From the NCBI RefSeq assembly GCF_009193265.1, contig NZ_VZZZ01000001.1, positions 248,001 to 312,000 of the forward strand: DNA of 64,000 bases, written 5' to 3'. A program made the translations under genes and the position numbers. Of the stretch, positions 8,731-17,733 are shown piece after piece. A model generated the notes under the pieces. The model saw only the letters and a program-made list of their open reading frames with translations, ran no database searches and was not told the DNA's origin. Position 1 is the stretch's first letter. Each line of letters begins with the position of its first letter. Origin of the DNA: Marinobacter changyiensis (GTDB taxonomy: Bacteria; Pseudomonadota; Gammaproteobacteria; Pseudomonadales; Oleiphilaceae).

Positions 8731-11700
8731 CACTGGGCCCGATCCCCCACCGGGAAGACATTATTGGCCGTTTTGCCCAACACCGGGTAGCGGCCAATCT
8801 GCTGATGCTGATTCTTATCCTCGCCGGGGTCTATTCCCTGAGCAATCTGAACCGTCAGTTCTTTCCCAATTTCGCCACCGACTTCATCACCGTTCGGGTA
8901 GCCTGGCCCGGTGCGAGCGCCGAGGACGTGGCGCGTTCGATCACCACTCCGCTGGAACAGGAGTTGCGCAATCTCGATGATGTGAAGGAAATGCAGTCCA
9001 CCTCGTCCCGGGGCTTCAGCAGCATCGTGATCGAATACGAGGAAGACTCCGACATGGGCATTGCCCTGGATCAGGTCAATGAGTTTGTCCCCCTGGTTCG
9101 TAACCTGCCCTCGGATGCCGAGCGCCCGGAAATCAGCAAGTTTGTCCGTAACGAATCCGTCGCCACCGTGATACTGACCGGCCCCGCCCGGCTTGAAGCG
9201 ATGCGACCGCTGGTCTATCAGTTTGAAAAACAGCTGCTGGACCGCGGTATTGCCAAAGTTGAACTGTCCGGGCTGCCGGAGCGGGAAATTGCCATTGAGG
9301 TGAGCAGCCAGACGATTTCAGCGCTGGCTATGGACCTGCCGACCATGGGCCAGCGCATCGTGCGCCAGAGCCAGGACATTCCGGCCGGTACCGTGGGCGA
9401 GGAAGAGTCAGTGCGGGAAATACGCAGCCTGGAAAAGGGCCGTAGCGCCGATGCCTTTGCACGCATGCCCTTGATAACGACTTCGGATGGTCGACGTTTG
9501 GCCCTGGGTGATATTGCGGACGTTCAGCGGCGACCGAAAGACAACAGTGTCGAAATCTATTATCAGGGCCAGCCGGCTGTGCTGATGGAGCTTCAGCGAA
9601 CCGAATCCTCCGATGCCCTGAAAGCCGCCGAGATCATGACCACCTGGCTGGAGGATACCCGGCCCAACCTGCCCCGGGGACTGCAGCTGATCACGTTTGA
9701 CGAGCAGTACGAGTTGATCGTTGACCGCATCAATCTGCTGCTGAAAAACGGTATCACCGGGCTGCTGCTGGTGGTGGGCATTCTGTTTATCTTTCTGAAT
9801 GGCCGGATTGCGTTCTGGGTAGCCGCGGGCATTCCCATATCCTATATGGGTGCACTGGCGGTGCTCTGGCTAAACGGCGGCAGCATCAACATGATCAGCC
9901 TGTTTGCACTGATTATGACGCTGGGCATCCTCGTGGATGACGCTATTGTCGTGGCGGAGGACGCCATGACCCATTACGAAAAAGGCGAGCGCTCCCTCGA
10001 GGCCGCGGAGGGCGGCGCGCGACGAATGCTTGTGCCGGTGATGAGCTCATCCCTGACCACCATTGCCGCCTTCCTGCCGTTGATGCTGGTGAGCGGTATC
10101 ATTGGCCAGATTCTGCGGGACATCCCCTTTGTGGTGATTTGCGTGATCATAGCCTCACTGGTCGAGAGCTTCCTGATTCTGCCCGGACACTTGCGGGCCG
10201 GCTTCCACAAGAACCACCACCGGGAGCCCGGCCGCACCCGCAAAAAACTCGAAGCAGGTTTTGCCTACTTTCGTGACCGGCAATTCCGCCCGGTTGCCGA
10301 ATGGAGCCTGAATCATCGTGGCACCGTGCTGGTCGGCACGGCCTGTGCTTTGGCATTAAGCATGGCGCTGGTGGCAACCGGCCACGTTCGTTTCACCTTT
10401 TTCCCGACCCCGGAGACTTCCCGCGTGGTGGCCAGCGTCAAGTTTGCCGCCGGCACCCCACCTTCTGACGTCAAGGCCTATGGCCGCCTGATGGAAGATG
10501 CGCTCTGGCAGGTAAACGATGACCTGAAACAGGACGACGACCTGGTCAAGATGGCCCTGCTGAACCTCAACCAGGGCTCATTTAATGGCGGCCGCACTAT
10601 TGAACGTGGCGAGCAGTATGCCATGGTATCGGTAGAGCTGGTGACACCGGATGCCCGGGAAGTGAGAAATCCGGAATTCATAGGTGCCTGGCGTGACCAG
10701 TTGCCAGAGCTGGCGGGTGTGGAGCAATTATCCATAACCAGTCCTCAGGGTGGCCCACCAGGCAAACCCCTGGACATTTTCGTGACCGGAGGTGATGCGG
10801 GCACCCTGAAAGCGGCCGCGGAAGACATCAAGGCGGCCTTGCGGAATTACGAGGGCGTGACGGACATTCTGGATGACCTGCCCTGGGGCAAGCAGCAGTA
10901 TGTGTTCACCCTCACCCCACTGGCGCAGTCGGTTGGCCTGACCATTGACGAGGTCGGGCGGCAGATGCGGGCCGCGCTGGACGGTCAGCTCCTCCAGGTA
11001 TTTTACGACGCCAACGATGAGGTCGAAGTGCGGATCATGCTGCCGAAAGCCGAGCGGGAACTGCAACGTACGCTTGCGACCTTACCGATTGTAACCCCCA
11101 GTGGTGACACGGCACCCCTGGAAAACATCATCCGGCTGGAATCCCGCCGTGGCCTGGCCCTGCTTCGCCATACCGATGGCCAGCTAGGGGTCAGCGTCAC
11201 CGGGGACGTTGACAGTGGTGTTACCAACGCCAACCAGGTTATCGGTGACCTGCAACAGGAGGTGCTGCCTGGCGTTCTGAGTCGTTACGGCGTGCAGGCA
11301 ACGTTCAAAGGCAAGGCGGAGGAACAGCGGGAAACCGGAGACGACATGCTGGCGGGCGCGCTGATCGGGTTGGCCATGATTTACATCATTCTGGCCTGGG
11401 TATTCGGGGCCTACAGCTGGCCCATCGCAGTGATGATCGCCATACCTTTCGGTCTTTGCGGTGCCATTCTCGGGCACCTGGTGCTGGGTATTGATCTTAC
11501 TATACTGTCGCTGTTTGGCATGTTCGGCCTGTCGGGCATTGTGATCAACGACTCCATTATTCTGGTGACCTTCTACAAGGAATTACGCGCCGGGGGCATG
11601 GCGTCACGGCCGGCCCTGCTGGAGGCCACCTGCCAGCGCCTGAGGGCAGTTTTATTGACCTCGCTGACGACGATCGGCGGCTTGCTGCCGCTGCTGTTTG

Positions 11701-11921
11701 AAACCTCCCTGCAGGCCCAGTTCCTTATCCCCATGGCCGCCAGTATCGCGTTCGGGCTGGCAGTAGGTACGTTCCTGATTCTGTTGGTGGTGCCGGTATT
11801 ACTGTCACTGATCGAAGACAGTGCCGGCTGGCTGTCGACGCTTCGAACAGGCGCTGCCTCCGGGGCAATCATTGACAATACTGACGGTGCAGAACATCAT
11901 CCAGACCAACGAAATTCTTAG
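8727..11921 (+). CDS. RND efflux transporter permease (AcrB/MdtB superfamily)
   Basis: A 1064-residue inner-membrane proton-driven exporter with the expected duplicated layout: TM1 near residue 20, a large periplasmic loop, a TM bundle around residues 335-490, a second loop, and a final TM bundle. The RND motif GILVDDAIVVAEDAMTHYE in TM4 carries the paired aspartates of the proton relay. IPISYMGALAVLWL and the second-half FGLSGIVINDSIILV are also typical. It belongs to the hydrophobe/amphiphile-efflux type more than to heavy-metal pumps, since the metal-pump TM4 motifs are absent. No outer-membrane partner or regulator is adjacent. Confidence 0.9.
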   Translation: MTLGPIPHREDIIGRFAQHRVAANLLMLILILAGVYSLSNLNRQFFPNFATDFITVRVAWPGASAEDVARSITTPLEQELRNLDDVKEMQSTSSRGFSSIVIEYEEDSDMGIALDQVNEFVPLVRNLPSDAERPEISKFVRNESVATVILTGPARLEAMRPLVYQFEKQLLDRGIAKVELSGLPEREIAIEVSSQTISALAMDLPTMGQRIVRQSQDIPAGTVGEEESVREIRSLEKGRSADAFARMPLITTSDGRRLALGDIADVQRRPKDNSVEIYYQGQPAVLMELQRTESSDALKAAEIMTTWLEDTRPNLPRGLQLITFDEQYELIVDRINLLLKNGITGLLLVVGILFIFLNGRIAFWVAAGIPISYMGALAVLWLNGGSINMISLFALIMTLGILVDDAIVVAEDAMTHYEKGERSLEAAEGGARRMLVPVMSSSLTTIAAFLPLMLVSGIIGQILRDIPFVVICVIIASLVESFLILPGHLRAGFHKNHHREPGRTRKKLEAGFAYFRDRQFRPVAEWSLNHRGTVLVGTACALALSMALVATGHVRFTFFPTPETSRVVASVKFAAGTPPSDVKAYGRLMEDALWQVNDDLKQDDDLVKMALLNLNQGSFNGGRTIERGEQYAMVSVELVTPDAREVRNPEFIGAWRDQLPELAGVEQLSITSPQGGPPGKPLDIFVTGGDAGTLKAAAEDIKAALRNYEGVTDILDDLPWGKQQYVFTLTPLAQSVGLTIDEVGRQMRAALDGQLLQVFYDANDEVEVRIMLPKAERELQRTLATLPIVTPSGDTAPLENIIRLESRRGLALLRHTDGQLGVSVTGDVDSGVTNANQVIGDLQQEVLPGVLSRYGVQATFKGKAEEQRETGDDMLAGALIGLAMIYIILAWVFGAYSWPIAVMIAIPFGLCGAILGHLVLGIDLTILSLFGMFGLSGIVINDSIILVTFYKELRAGGMASRPALLEATCQRLRAVLLTSLTTIGGLLPLLFETSLQAQFLIPMAASIAFGLAVGTFLILLVVPVLLSLIEDSAGWLSTLRTGAASGAIIDNTDGAEHHPDQRNS

Positions 11922-11983
11922 GTCTGTCGCAACCAACACAGCCTGCAAACCATAGTCAGCCTCTATAACCACCGAGCTTCAGG

Positions 11984-13204
11984 ATGAATGCGCTGTTAAC
12001 CCAAGTCGAGTTCTGGCAGTACCTCAGCATACCGGTCATCGCAGCGCTAATTGGCTGGATCACCAACTGGCTGGCCATCAAGATGACGTTCTACCCGCTC
12101 GAATTCGTTGGCAAGCCCCCGCTACTGGGCTGGCAGGGCATTATTCCCTCAAAAGCGCGCAAAATGGCCGCCATCAGTGTGGATGCCACCATCTCCAAGA
12201 TTGGCACCGTAAACGAGATATTCGACCAGATTGACCCCCAGGTACTGGCGGCCCACATCATTCATTCAGTCGAGCCCCGCACCGAGGAGTACGTTGATGA
12301 ATTGATGTTGCAGGAATACCCGACATTCTGGGAAAACCTGCCCTCTTCCGCCCGCCGTATGGTGTATGACCGGGTCCGAAAGTCCACGCCTCACCTGGTG
12401 GACAACCTGGTCGGAGATGTGTCGGAGAACATCGAAGGCCTGCTGGACATCAAGGGCATGGTGATTGACCGGCTCGCTGCCGACAAACAGTTGCTTAACC
12501 GGATTTTTCTGGAATGCGGCGAAGTGGAGTTTCGCTTTATCGTGAATTCCGGCTTCTACTTCGGTTTCCTGTTCGGCCTCGTCCAGATGTCGGTCTGGTA
12601 TTTCTATCAAAGCTGGTGGGTACTGCCGTTTTTCGGTCTATTAGTGGGCTGGGCCACTAACTGGATCGCCCTGAACGTGATTTTTCGCCCCCTCCATGAG
12701 AAGAAGATTGGCCCGCTCCGGCTTCAGGGCCTGTTTCTGAAACGCCAGGATGAGGTAGCCCAGTCGTTCTGTCATATCGTCACCCACGAAATTCTGACGG
12801 TGAGCAACATCGTTCACGCGATTCTCAACGGACCTAATGGTGAACGTGCCCGCAACATGGTCAAGAAACACATCAAACCATTAGTGGATGAAACTACCGG
12901 TATGGGTAAGGCATTGACCCAGGTGGCGTTCGGCCCCACCGGGTTTGCGACTCTGAAGTACCAGGTTGGTGAAAAGGCCATTGAAATATCCCGAACCTCG
13001 TTCACCAATCCGGTGTTTCAAAAAGACCGGGCCGAAGCTGTGGAGCGCATCATGGTGGAACGGATGATTGCGCTGTCATCAGAAGAATTCCAGGATCTGC
13101 TGAGGCCCTGCTTCCAGGAAGACGAAATCAAGCTCATTCTGGTAGGCGCATTCCTCGGCTTCACCGCCGGGGTCGGGCAGCTGCTGTTTATATTCGGCTA
13201 TTGA
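11984..13204 (+). CDS. DUF445 family membrane protein
   Basis: A 406-residue protein with the DUF445 layout: an N-terminal membrane segment followed by GWITNWLAIKMTFYPLEFVG, the same motif repeated in the second half as GWATNWIALNVIFRPLHEKKIG, a membrane pair in the middle near residues 190-225, and a C-terminal hydrophobic stretch ending LLFIFGY. The internal duplication of the TNW-A--M-F-PL motif is characteristic. Function is unknown for the family. The ATG at 11984 lacks a strong ribosome site. It stands alone between the RND pair and the HDOD gene. Confidence 0.85.
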   Translation: MNALLTQVEFWQYLSIPVIAALIGWITNWLAIKMTFYPLEFVGKPPLLGWQGIIPSKARKMAAISVDATISKIGTVNEIFDQIDPQVLAAHIIHSVEPRTEEYVDELMLQEYPTFWENLPSSARRMVYDRVRKSTPHLVDNLVGDVSENIEGLLDIKGMVIDRLAADKQLLNRIFLECGEVEFRFIVNSGFYFGFLFGLVQMSVWYFYQSWWVLPFFGLLVGWATNWIALNVIFRPLHEKKIGPLRLQGLFLKRQDEVAQSFCHIVTHEILTVSNIVHAILNGPNGERARNMVKKHIKPLVDETTGMGKALTQVAFGPTGFATLKYQVGEKAIEISRTSFTNPVFQKDRAEAVERIMVERMIALSSEEFQDLLRPCFQEDEIKLILVGAFLGFTAGVGQLLFIFGY

Positions 13205-13317
13205 TGTCCCTCAGGGTCTTACCAAAAAAAACCTCATCGGAAAACGTGCCATAAAACCTTACAGGTTCTATACTCCTGCGGCGGAGTGACCCACTATCAG
13301 ACTGAGGCCGATGGATT

Positions 13318-14352
13318 TTGAGATTGCTGTCCTGGATATCAACGCTGTTTTCGAGGCCACCACCTCCCGGCCCGGAGTTACCGTCGCGACTGCTACACCC
13401 TGGCCGGGGCGCGCCCCCGCCTGAAACAGACCTTGAGCCAGCTCTCCATAAACTGGAAGAGCACCTTTTCAGCTGGATTCTCGACACCAATCCGGCCCAG
13501 CTCGAGAAGCCAGCGCTCCATGGCAATCTGATTCTGCCCGAGCTTGAGACCCGTATCATGGAGGGCAAGCTGGAGGAACTTCCCCGCCAACCCATGACCC
13601 TGCCCATGCTGCTGCGGGGGCTCTCTGACGAGAACACTGACCGCAGCAAACTGAGCAAAATCATCCTCGGCGACCCCGCGCTGACCGATCAGCTACTGCA
13701 GGTGGTCAACAGCCCGTTTTTCCGGACCGGCGAACAGACGATCGAATCCGTAGACCAGGCTATATTCATCATCGGCATTGACGGTATTCGCAGCGTTATC
13801 TCGGCCTCCCTGTTACGGCCGATGCTGGCCGCCCGCAATAGCAGCGAAGCACTGTTTGCCCAGCGGGTCTGGCGGTGGGGCCTGACCTGCGCACGTTCGG
13901 CGGAAATGATTGCCCGCCTACATGGCCAGGACACCAACGCGTTCTTCATGGTCGGATTGTTCCCGGCCTTGTCTTACATGACCCTGAGACGGGAAGTACA
14001 GCGCCTTTACCTCGTCCGGCTGCCCTCGACGGAAGTGGAGCCACAGGTGATCTGCGAGGCATTGAAGCGATATGACTGGAAAGCGGCCCAGCTGCTGGCC
14101 AACGACTGGGCGTTGCCACCCCGTTTTGTAGCTCAACTGCTAACAGCGGAACGGCCAACGCCGGGCGAACAGCATACGCCGCTGAACGATGGCATTATTC
14201 TGGGCACTCGCGAAGTCCTGCGTCATGCACATCAGCGCAACCTGCCGGAGGAGGAGCTGAGGCAGGTCATTCAGTTGACCGATCAGGAATTTGATCGGGT
14301 GCGCCCAGCCATTGCTGCAATGTTGAAAGAGGGCGACCCTCGGTCTCACTGA
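13318..14352 (+). CDS. HDOD domain-containing signalling protein
   Basis: A 344-residue protein with an HDOD domain (residues about 90-280) recognisable from LPRQPMTLPMLLRGLSDE, IILGDPALTDQLLQVVNSPFF, SVDQAIFIIGIDGIRSVI and the helix NAFFMVGLFPALSYM. HDOD proteins are non-catalytic relatives of HD hydrolases, often tied to stress or chemotaxis signalling. The first 50 residues are proline-rich and low in conservation. No ATG opens this frame; TTG at 13318 is the best start, with GAGG ten bases upstream. The ATG at 13311 is in another frame and gives only a 37-codon ORF. The 3' end overlaps the opposing yihY-type gene by 7 bases. Confidence 0.8.
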   Translation: MRLLSWISTLFSRPPPPGPELPSRLLHPGRGAPPPETDLEPALHKLEEHLFSWILDTNPAQLEKPALHGNLILPELETRIMEGKLEELPRQPMTLPMLLRGLSDENTDRSKLSKIILGDPALTDQLLQVVNSPFFRTGEQTIESVDQAIFIIGIDGIRSVISASLLRPMLAARNSSEALFAQRVWRWGLTCARSAEMIARLHGQDTNAFFMVGLFPALSYMTLRREVQRLYLVRLPSTEVEPQVICEALKRYDWKAAQLLANDWALPPRFVAQLLTAERPTPGEQHTPLNDGIILGTREVLRHAHQRNLPEEELRQVIQLTDQEFDRVRPAIAAMLKEGDPRSH

Positions 14353-15659
14353 GTGTCAGCTTGCTGCGGTCGAAGCAGCTCTGCAAAGGTTTTCGAGGTC
14401 GCCTCCCCCCGATCCATAATGCCTGGCGGCAATACATCCGGCAGACGGCGGACCATTTTATCCTCGTCCTCCCGTACCACCGACATCACATCCTCAACCC
14501 TGATCAGATCCAGCGAGCGACCGGGCACTAACAGGTCGCTGTTTGGCCCTGCCAGGGTAATCAACCCGCCCCGTATGAGCTTGTCGCTCATGCGCCTGGC
14601 CACTTCGCCGGGCACCCTTAATTGATGTTCGAGCTTTTCCTGCTGTGGTGCCGGCTTACCCTCACTGAAGGGTTTGCATACCAGCCACATAATCACCATG
14701 GCCACTTTTTCCTGCAGCTCCGGAGAGAACCGCACCCGGTGACGCTTGGCAACGGAGCCCGGATTCTGCAGGTAAAATACGATACTGGCACCCAGCAGAA
14801 GGATCATCCAGTTGAGGTATACCCAGATCAGAAGAATGATTCCAATGGCAAAACTGGAGTAGATAGCAGCGTACTTGGCAGAGCCCGCCACAAAAGACGC
14901 AAACAACATACCCCCGGCCTGCCAGGATACGCCCGCAACCAGTCCACCGATAAACGCATATTTGACCTTGACCCGGGTATTGGGCATGAACACATAAACA
15001 AAGGTAAACGCACCGGCCACCAGGAAAAACGGGGTGAAGCGGCTGAGTATCAGAATCACTGACCCCAGCGGCTCGATCGCAATCAGGGCCTGAACAAACT
15101 CGGATGAAAATATCGTTGCACTGACACCAATGGCCGACACCATGAGCAGGGGGCCGACCATGATGACGCTGAGGTAATTACTGAACCGCTGGGCCACTGA
15201 TCGCCCATCCGGCACCCGCCAGATCATATTGAAGGAGCGCTCGATCTTCTGCACCAGTGACACCACGGTATAGACCAGCAGGGCCAGACCCACGGAACCC
15301 AGAACCCCAACTTTCATGTTGTCCACGAAGCCCAGTATCTGTTCCGCGATTTCTATGCCCTGGGGCCCAAGGGGCTGGAAGAACTGATACAAAAATGGCT
15401 CCATGCGCTGGTGGACACCCAATGCTTTCAACACCGAAAAGCTCAGCGCCAGCAAAGGCACAATGCTGAGCAGTGTGGTGTAGACCAGGCTCATGGCGTG
15501 CAGTGTCAGATTGCCATTAATAATATCCCGCACCAGCGCATAGGCGGTCCGCCCTGAGGTGTGCAGCCAGGTCCAGGGCCATTTCTGGGGAGGATTGGGG
15601 TTGGCGAGAATCCAGTTTTCAGCTGCCTGAAGCCGTTCTTGCAAAGTGTTGGAAGCCAC
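14346..15659 (-). CDS. YihY/BrkB family inner-membrane protein
   Basis: A 437-residue membrane protein with six hydrophobic segments in the first 300 residues, including NLTLHAMSLVYTTLLSIVPLLALSFSVLKALG and the YSSFAIGIILLIWVYLNWMILLLGASI region typical of YihY/BrkB proteins (once misnamed RNase BN). A soluble C-terminal part of about 120 residues, resembling a winged-helix extension, distinguishes the longer subgroup. The start is GTG at 15659 with AGGAC upstream. Function is not established; transport or envelope roles have been proposed for the family. Confidence 0.85.
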   Translation of the reverse strand: MASNTLQERLQAAENWILANPNPPQKWPWTWLHTSGRTAYALVRDIINGNLTLHAMSLVYTTLLSIVPLLALSFSVLKALGVHQRMEPFLYQFFQPLGPQGIEIAEQILGFVDNMKVGVLGSVGLALLVYTVVSLVQKIERSFNMIWRVPDGRSVAQRFSNYLSVIMVGPLLMVSAIGVSATIFSSEFVQALIAIEPLGSVILILSRFTPFFLVAGAFTFVYVFMPNTRVKVKYAFIGGLVAGVSWQAGGMLFASFVAGSAKYAAIYSSFAIGIILLIWVYLNWMILLLGASIVFYLQNPGSVAKRHRVRFSPELQEKVAMVIMWLVCKPFSEGKPAPQQEKLEHQLRVPGEVARRMSDKLIRGGLITLAGPNSDLLVPGRSLDLIRVEDVMSVVREDEDKMVRRLPDVLPPGIMDRGEATSKTFAELLRPQQADTQ

Positions 15660-15777
15660 AAAACGTCCTGTGCGTAATCGTCAAGGAAAAAAGATCTGGC
15701 GATAGTATGGCGTATTTCCCGGCAACTTGCGGAATCCCTTGCCACCTCTTTTACCCCCGGCATGACTCTGGGGGAGC

Positions 15778-16740
15778 TCAGGCCACCCAGCGCTCCAGAG
15801 TGCCATCGCGCATCCCGCGCAGACTTTCGGCGGTCAGTTGGACGATCCTTTGGCGGGCTTCACGGCTGGCCCAGGCAGAATGGGGCGTGACGATCAGGTT
15901 CGGAATATCGCTTGCCAGCAGCGGATTGTGATTCCTGGGGGGCTCCTCCGTCAGCACATCAAAGCCGGCGCCGCCGATAATCCCGGCCCGCAGGGCATCT
16001 GCCAGCGCTTGTTCGTCCACCAGGCCACCGCGACTGGTATTGATCAGCAAGGCATCAGGTTTCATCATTGCCAACTCCGGGGCACCAATCAGGTGGCGCG
16101 TTTCCGGAGTAAGCAGGCAGTGCAGAGACAGCACATCCACCCGGGGCAGCAGCTCCGCCATCGGAATGCGCCGGAGGCCCTCGACGGAACCCGCGGATTG
16201 CCCCGGGCGTGCGCCCAGCAACACATTCATACCGAAAGCCTTGGCCCGCTCGGCCACACCCTGCCCGAGATCTCCGTAGCCGACGATACCCAGTGTCCTG
16301 CCCTCAAGTTCCATGATCGGATGATTCATCAGGCAGAACTGGGGGCTCTGGGCCCAGCGCCCGGCCTGCACATCACGGTGGTAATCCACCAGCCGGGTCG
16401 CCAGCGCCAGAATCAGCGCCATGGTGTGCTGTGCCACGGTAGAGCGGCCGTAACGGATGACGTTCACCACTCGCACGCCCGACGCTCGGGCGGCATCCAG
16501 GTCAATATTATTGGTCCCGGTGGCGACGATCGCGATACGTTTTAACTCCGGATTGGCCTTGAAGTGCTCTGAGCCCAGCACCACCTTGTTAACCAACACG
16601 GTATCAAACCCGGCAATGCGCTCCTGCACCTGATCCGGCGCAGTGCGCTCATGAAGCACCAGCTCATCGAGAGTGTCCCGAAGGGCAGACAGGTCGACAT
16701 CGCTGCCCAGGGTGGCGGCATCCAGGAAAACAGCCTTCAT
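15778..16740 (-). CDS. D-2-hydroxyacid dehydrogenase (NAD-dependent)
   Basis: A 320-residue enzyme of the D-isomer-specific 2-hydroxyacid dehydrogenase family. The NAD motif is GIVGYGDLGQGVAERAKAFG near residues 149-168. Catalytic residues appear in order: Arg in INTSRGGLVDE, Glu in TEEPP and His in VTPHSAWAS. The substrate-loop motif NVIRYGRSTVAQHTMALILALATR is most like hydroxypyruvate/glycerate dehydrogenases (HprA type), but specificity is not certain. ATG at 16740 with GAGG nine bases upstream is preferred to the in-frame TTG one codon earlier. It is divergent from the tpm gene. Confidence 0.88.
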   Translation of the reverse strand: MKAVFLDAATLGSDVDLSALRDTLDELVLHERTAPDQVQERIAGFDTVLVNKVVLGSEHFKANPELKRIAIVATGTNNIDLDAARASGVRVVNVIRYGRSTVAQHTMALILALATRLVDYHRDVQAGRWAQSPQFCLMNHPIMELEGRTLGIVGYGDLGQGVAERAKAFGMNVLLGARPGQSAGSVEGLRRIPMAELLPRVDVLSLHCLLTPETRHLIGAPELAMMKPDALLINTSRGGLVDEQALADALRAGIIGGAGFDVLTEEPPRNHNPLLASDIPNLIVTPHSAWASREARQRIVQLTAESLRGMRDGTLERWVA

Positions 16741-16832
16741 CAAATAACCCTCTGTGGTTTGAGCCAGATTAATCCAACAGCTCCAAGATTAAGTTAGACT
16801 GAGATAAACCTCCATTACAAGGAGCCTCTGTT

Positions 16833-17501
16833 ATGGACCATGAATTCTGGCACACCCGCTGGGAAAAAAAAGAAATCGGCTTTCACGAAGGCACCATCAA
16901 CCGGTACCTTCATGACCATTGGTCAGACCTTGCTGGTCACAGTACAGACGCCGTTCTTGTGCCTCTTTGCGGCAAAGCCAAAGATATGTGGTGGCTGCAC
17001 GACCGGGGCCATCCGGTCATCGGTGTGGAGCTAAGCGACATTGCCTGCAAGGATTTTTTTGAAGAAGCACAGGCCAAGGCATCTGTTCACCCTGGCCAGC
17101 CGTTTACCACTTTCCGCCATGACAACCTTGAACTCTGGTGTGGGGATTTCTTTCAGCTCGTGCCCGAGGACCTCAAGCACGTTCGACTGGTTTATGACCG
17201 CGCGGCGCTTATTGCGCTACCCCCCGGTATGCGGTCCGATTACGTTGAGCATCTGACAGCAGTTCTGCCAGAACAGGTGTCGATTCTGCTGGTCACTCTG
17301 GACTATCAGAATGAAGAAATGAAAGGCCCACCCTTCAATGTCAGTGATCTTGAGGTAGGCGAGCTCTATGGCCGGGACTGGGACATCGAACACGTGGTGA
17401 CCAATACTCTGGCCAGGGATCACCCCTTTGCCAAGCGCAAGGGTCTGAGTGGTGCGACTGAAAGTGTGTTCAAATTAAAGCGACGTGAAGGCGCGGAATA
17501 A
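16833..17501 (+). CDS. tpm: Thiopurine S-methyltransferase
   Basis: A 222-residue SAM-dependent methyltransferase of the TPMT family. MDHEFWHTRWEKKEIGFHE at the N-terminus, VLVPLCGKAKDMWWL (SAM site) near residues 42-56, VIGVELSDIAC and the DRAALIALPPGMRSDY segment are family hallmarks. In bacteria these enzymes methylate thiopurines in vitro and have been linked to tellurite and selenite methylation; the physiological substrate is open. AAGGAG supports the ATG at 16833. Confidence 0.93.
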   Translation: MDHEFWHTRWEKKEIGFHEGTINRYLHDHWSDLAGHSTDAVLVPLCGKAKDMWWLHDRGHPVIGVELSDIACKDFFEEAQAKASVHPGQPFTTFRHDNLELWCGDFFQLVPEDLKHVRLVYDRAALIALPPGMRSDYVEHLTAVLPEQVSILLVTLDYQNEEMKGPPFNVSDLEVGELYGRDWDIEHVVTNTLARDHPFAKRKGLSGATESVFKLKRREGAE

Positions 17502-17733
17502 CCATAAGAAAAATACGTCTATTCACGAAACAAAACAGAGTTGTCACTGTCCAATGCCGTTAGACTGATCTAAGCTAAAATTATCCAAACCAGAAACCGT
17601 CTGCTGGCGTATCTGGTATTAAGATTCCATTCAACTCAACTAACTAACAACGAATCGCCGGTACAGGCGGTCCTAATTGATCGGGGAATTTTGCGTGAAT
17701 CACAGCTGATATAACAGCGAGCGAGGGGCCACT
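17502..17733. other. Promoter-bearing gap before the prkA cluster
   Basis: A 232-base AT-richer gap between tpm and the PrkA gene. A possible -10 element TAAAAT is at 17576-17581, but no -35 sequence has good spacing, which would be compatible with an alternative sigma factor such as RpoS. No ORF or hairpin of note was seen. Confidence 0.3.

Noticed and set aside
15752..15778. Inverted CCCCC/GGGGG repeat as terminator of the hydroxyacid dehydrogenase gene
   Set aside because: The stem is only 5 bp with an 11-base loop, and on the gene's strand it is followed by TAAAAGAGG rather than a T-run.
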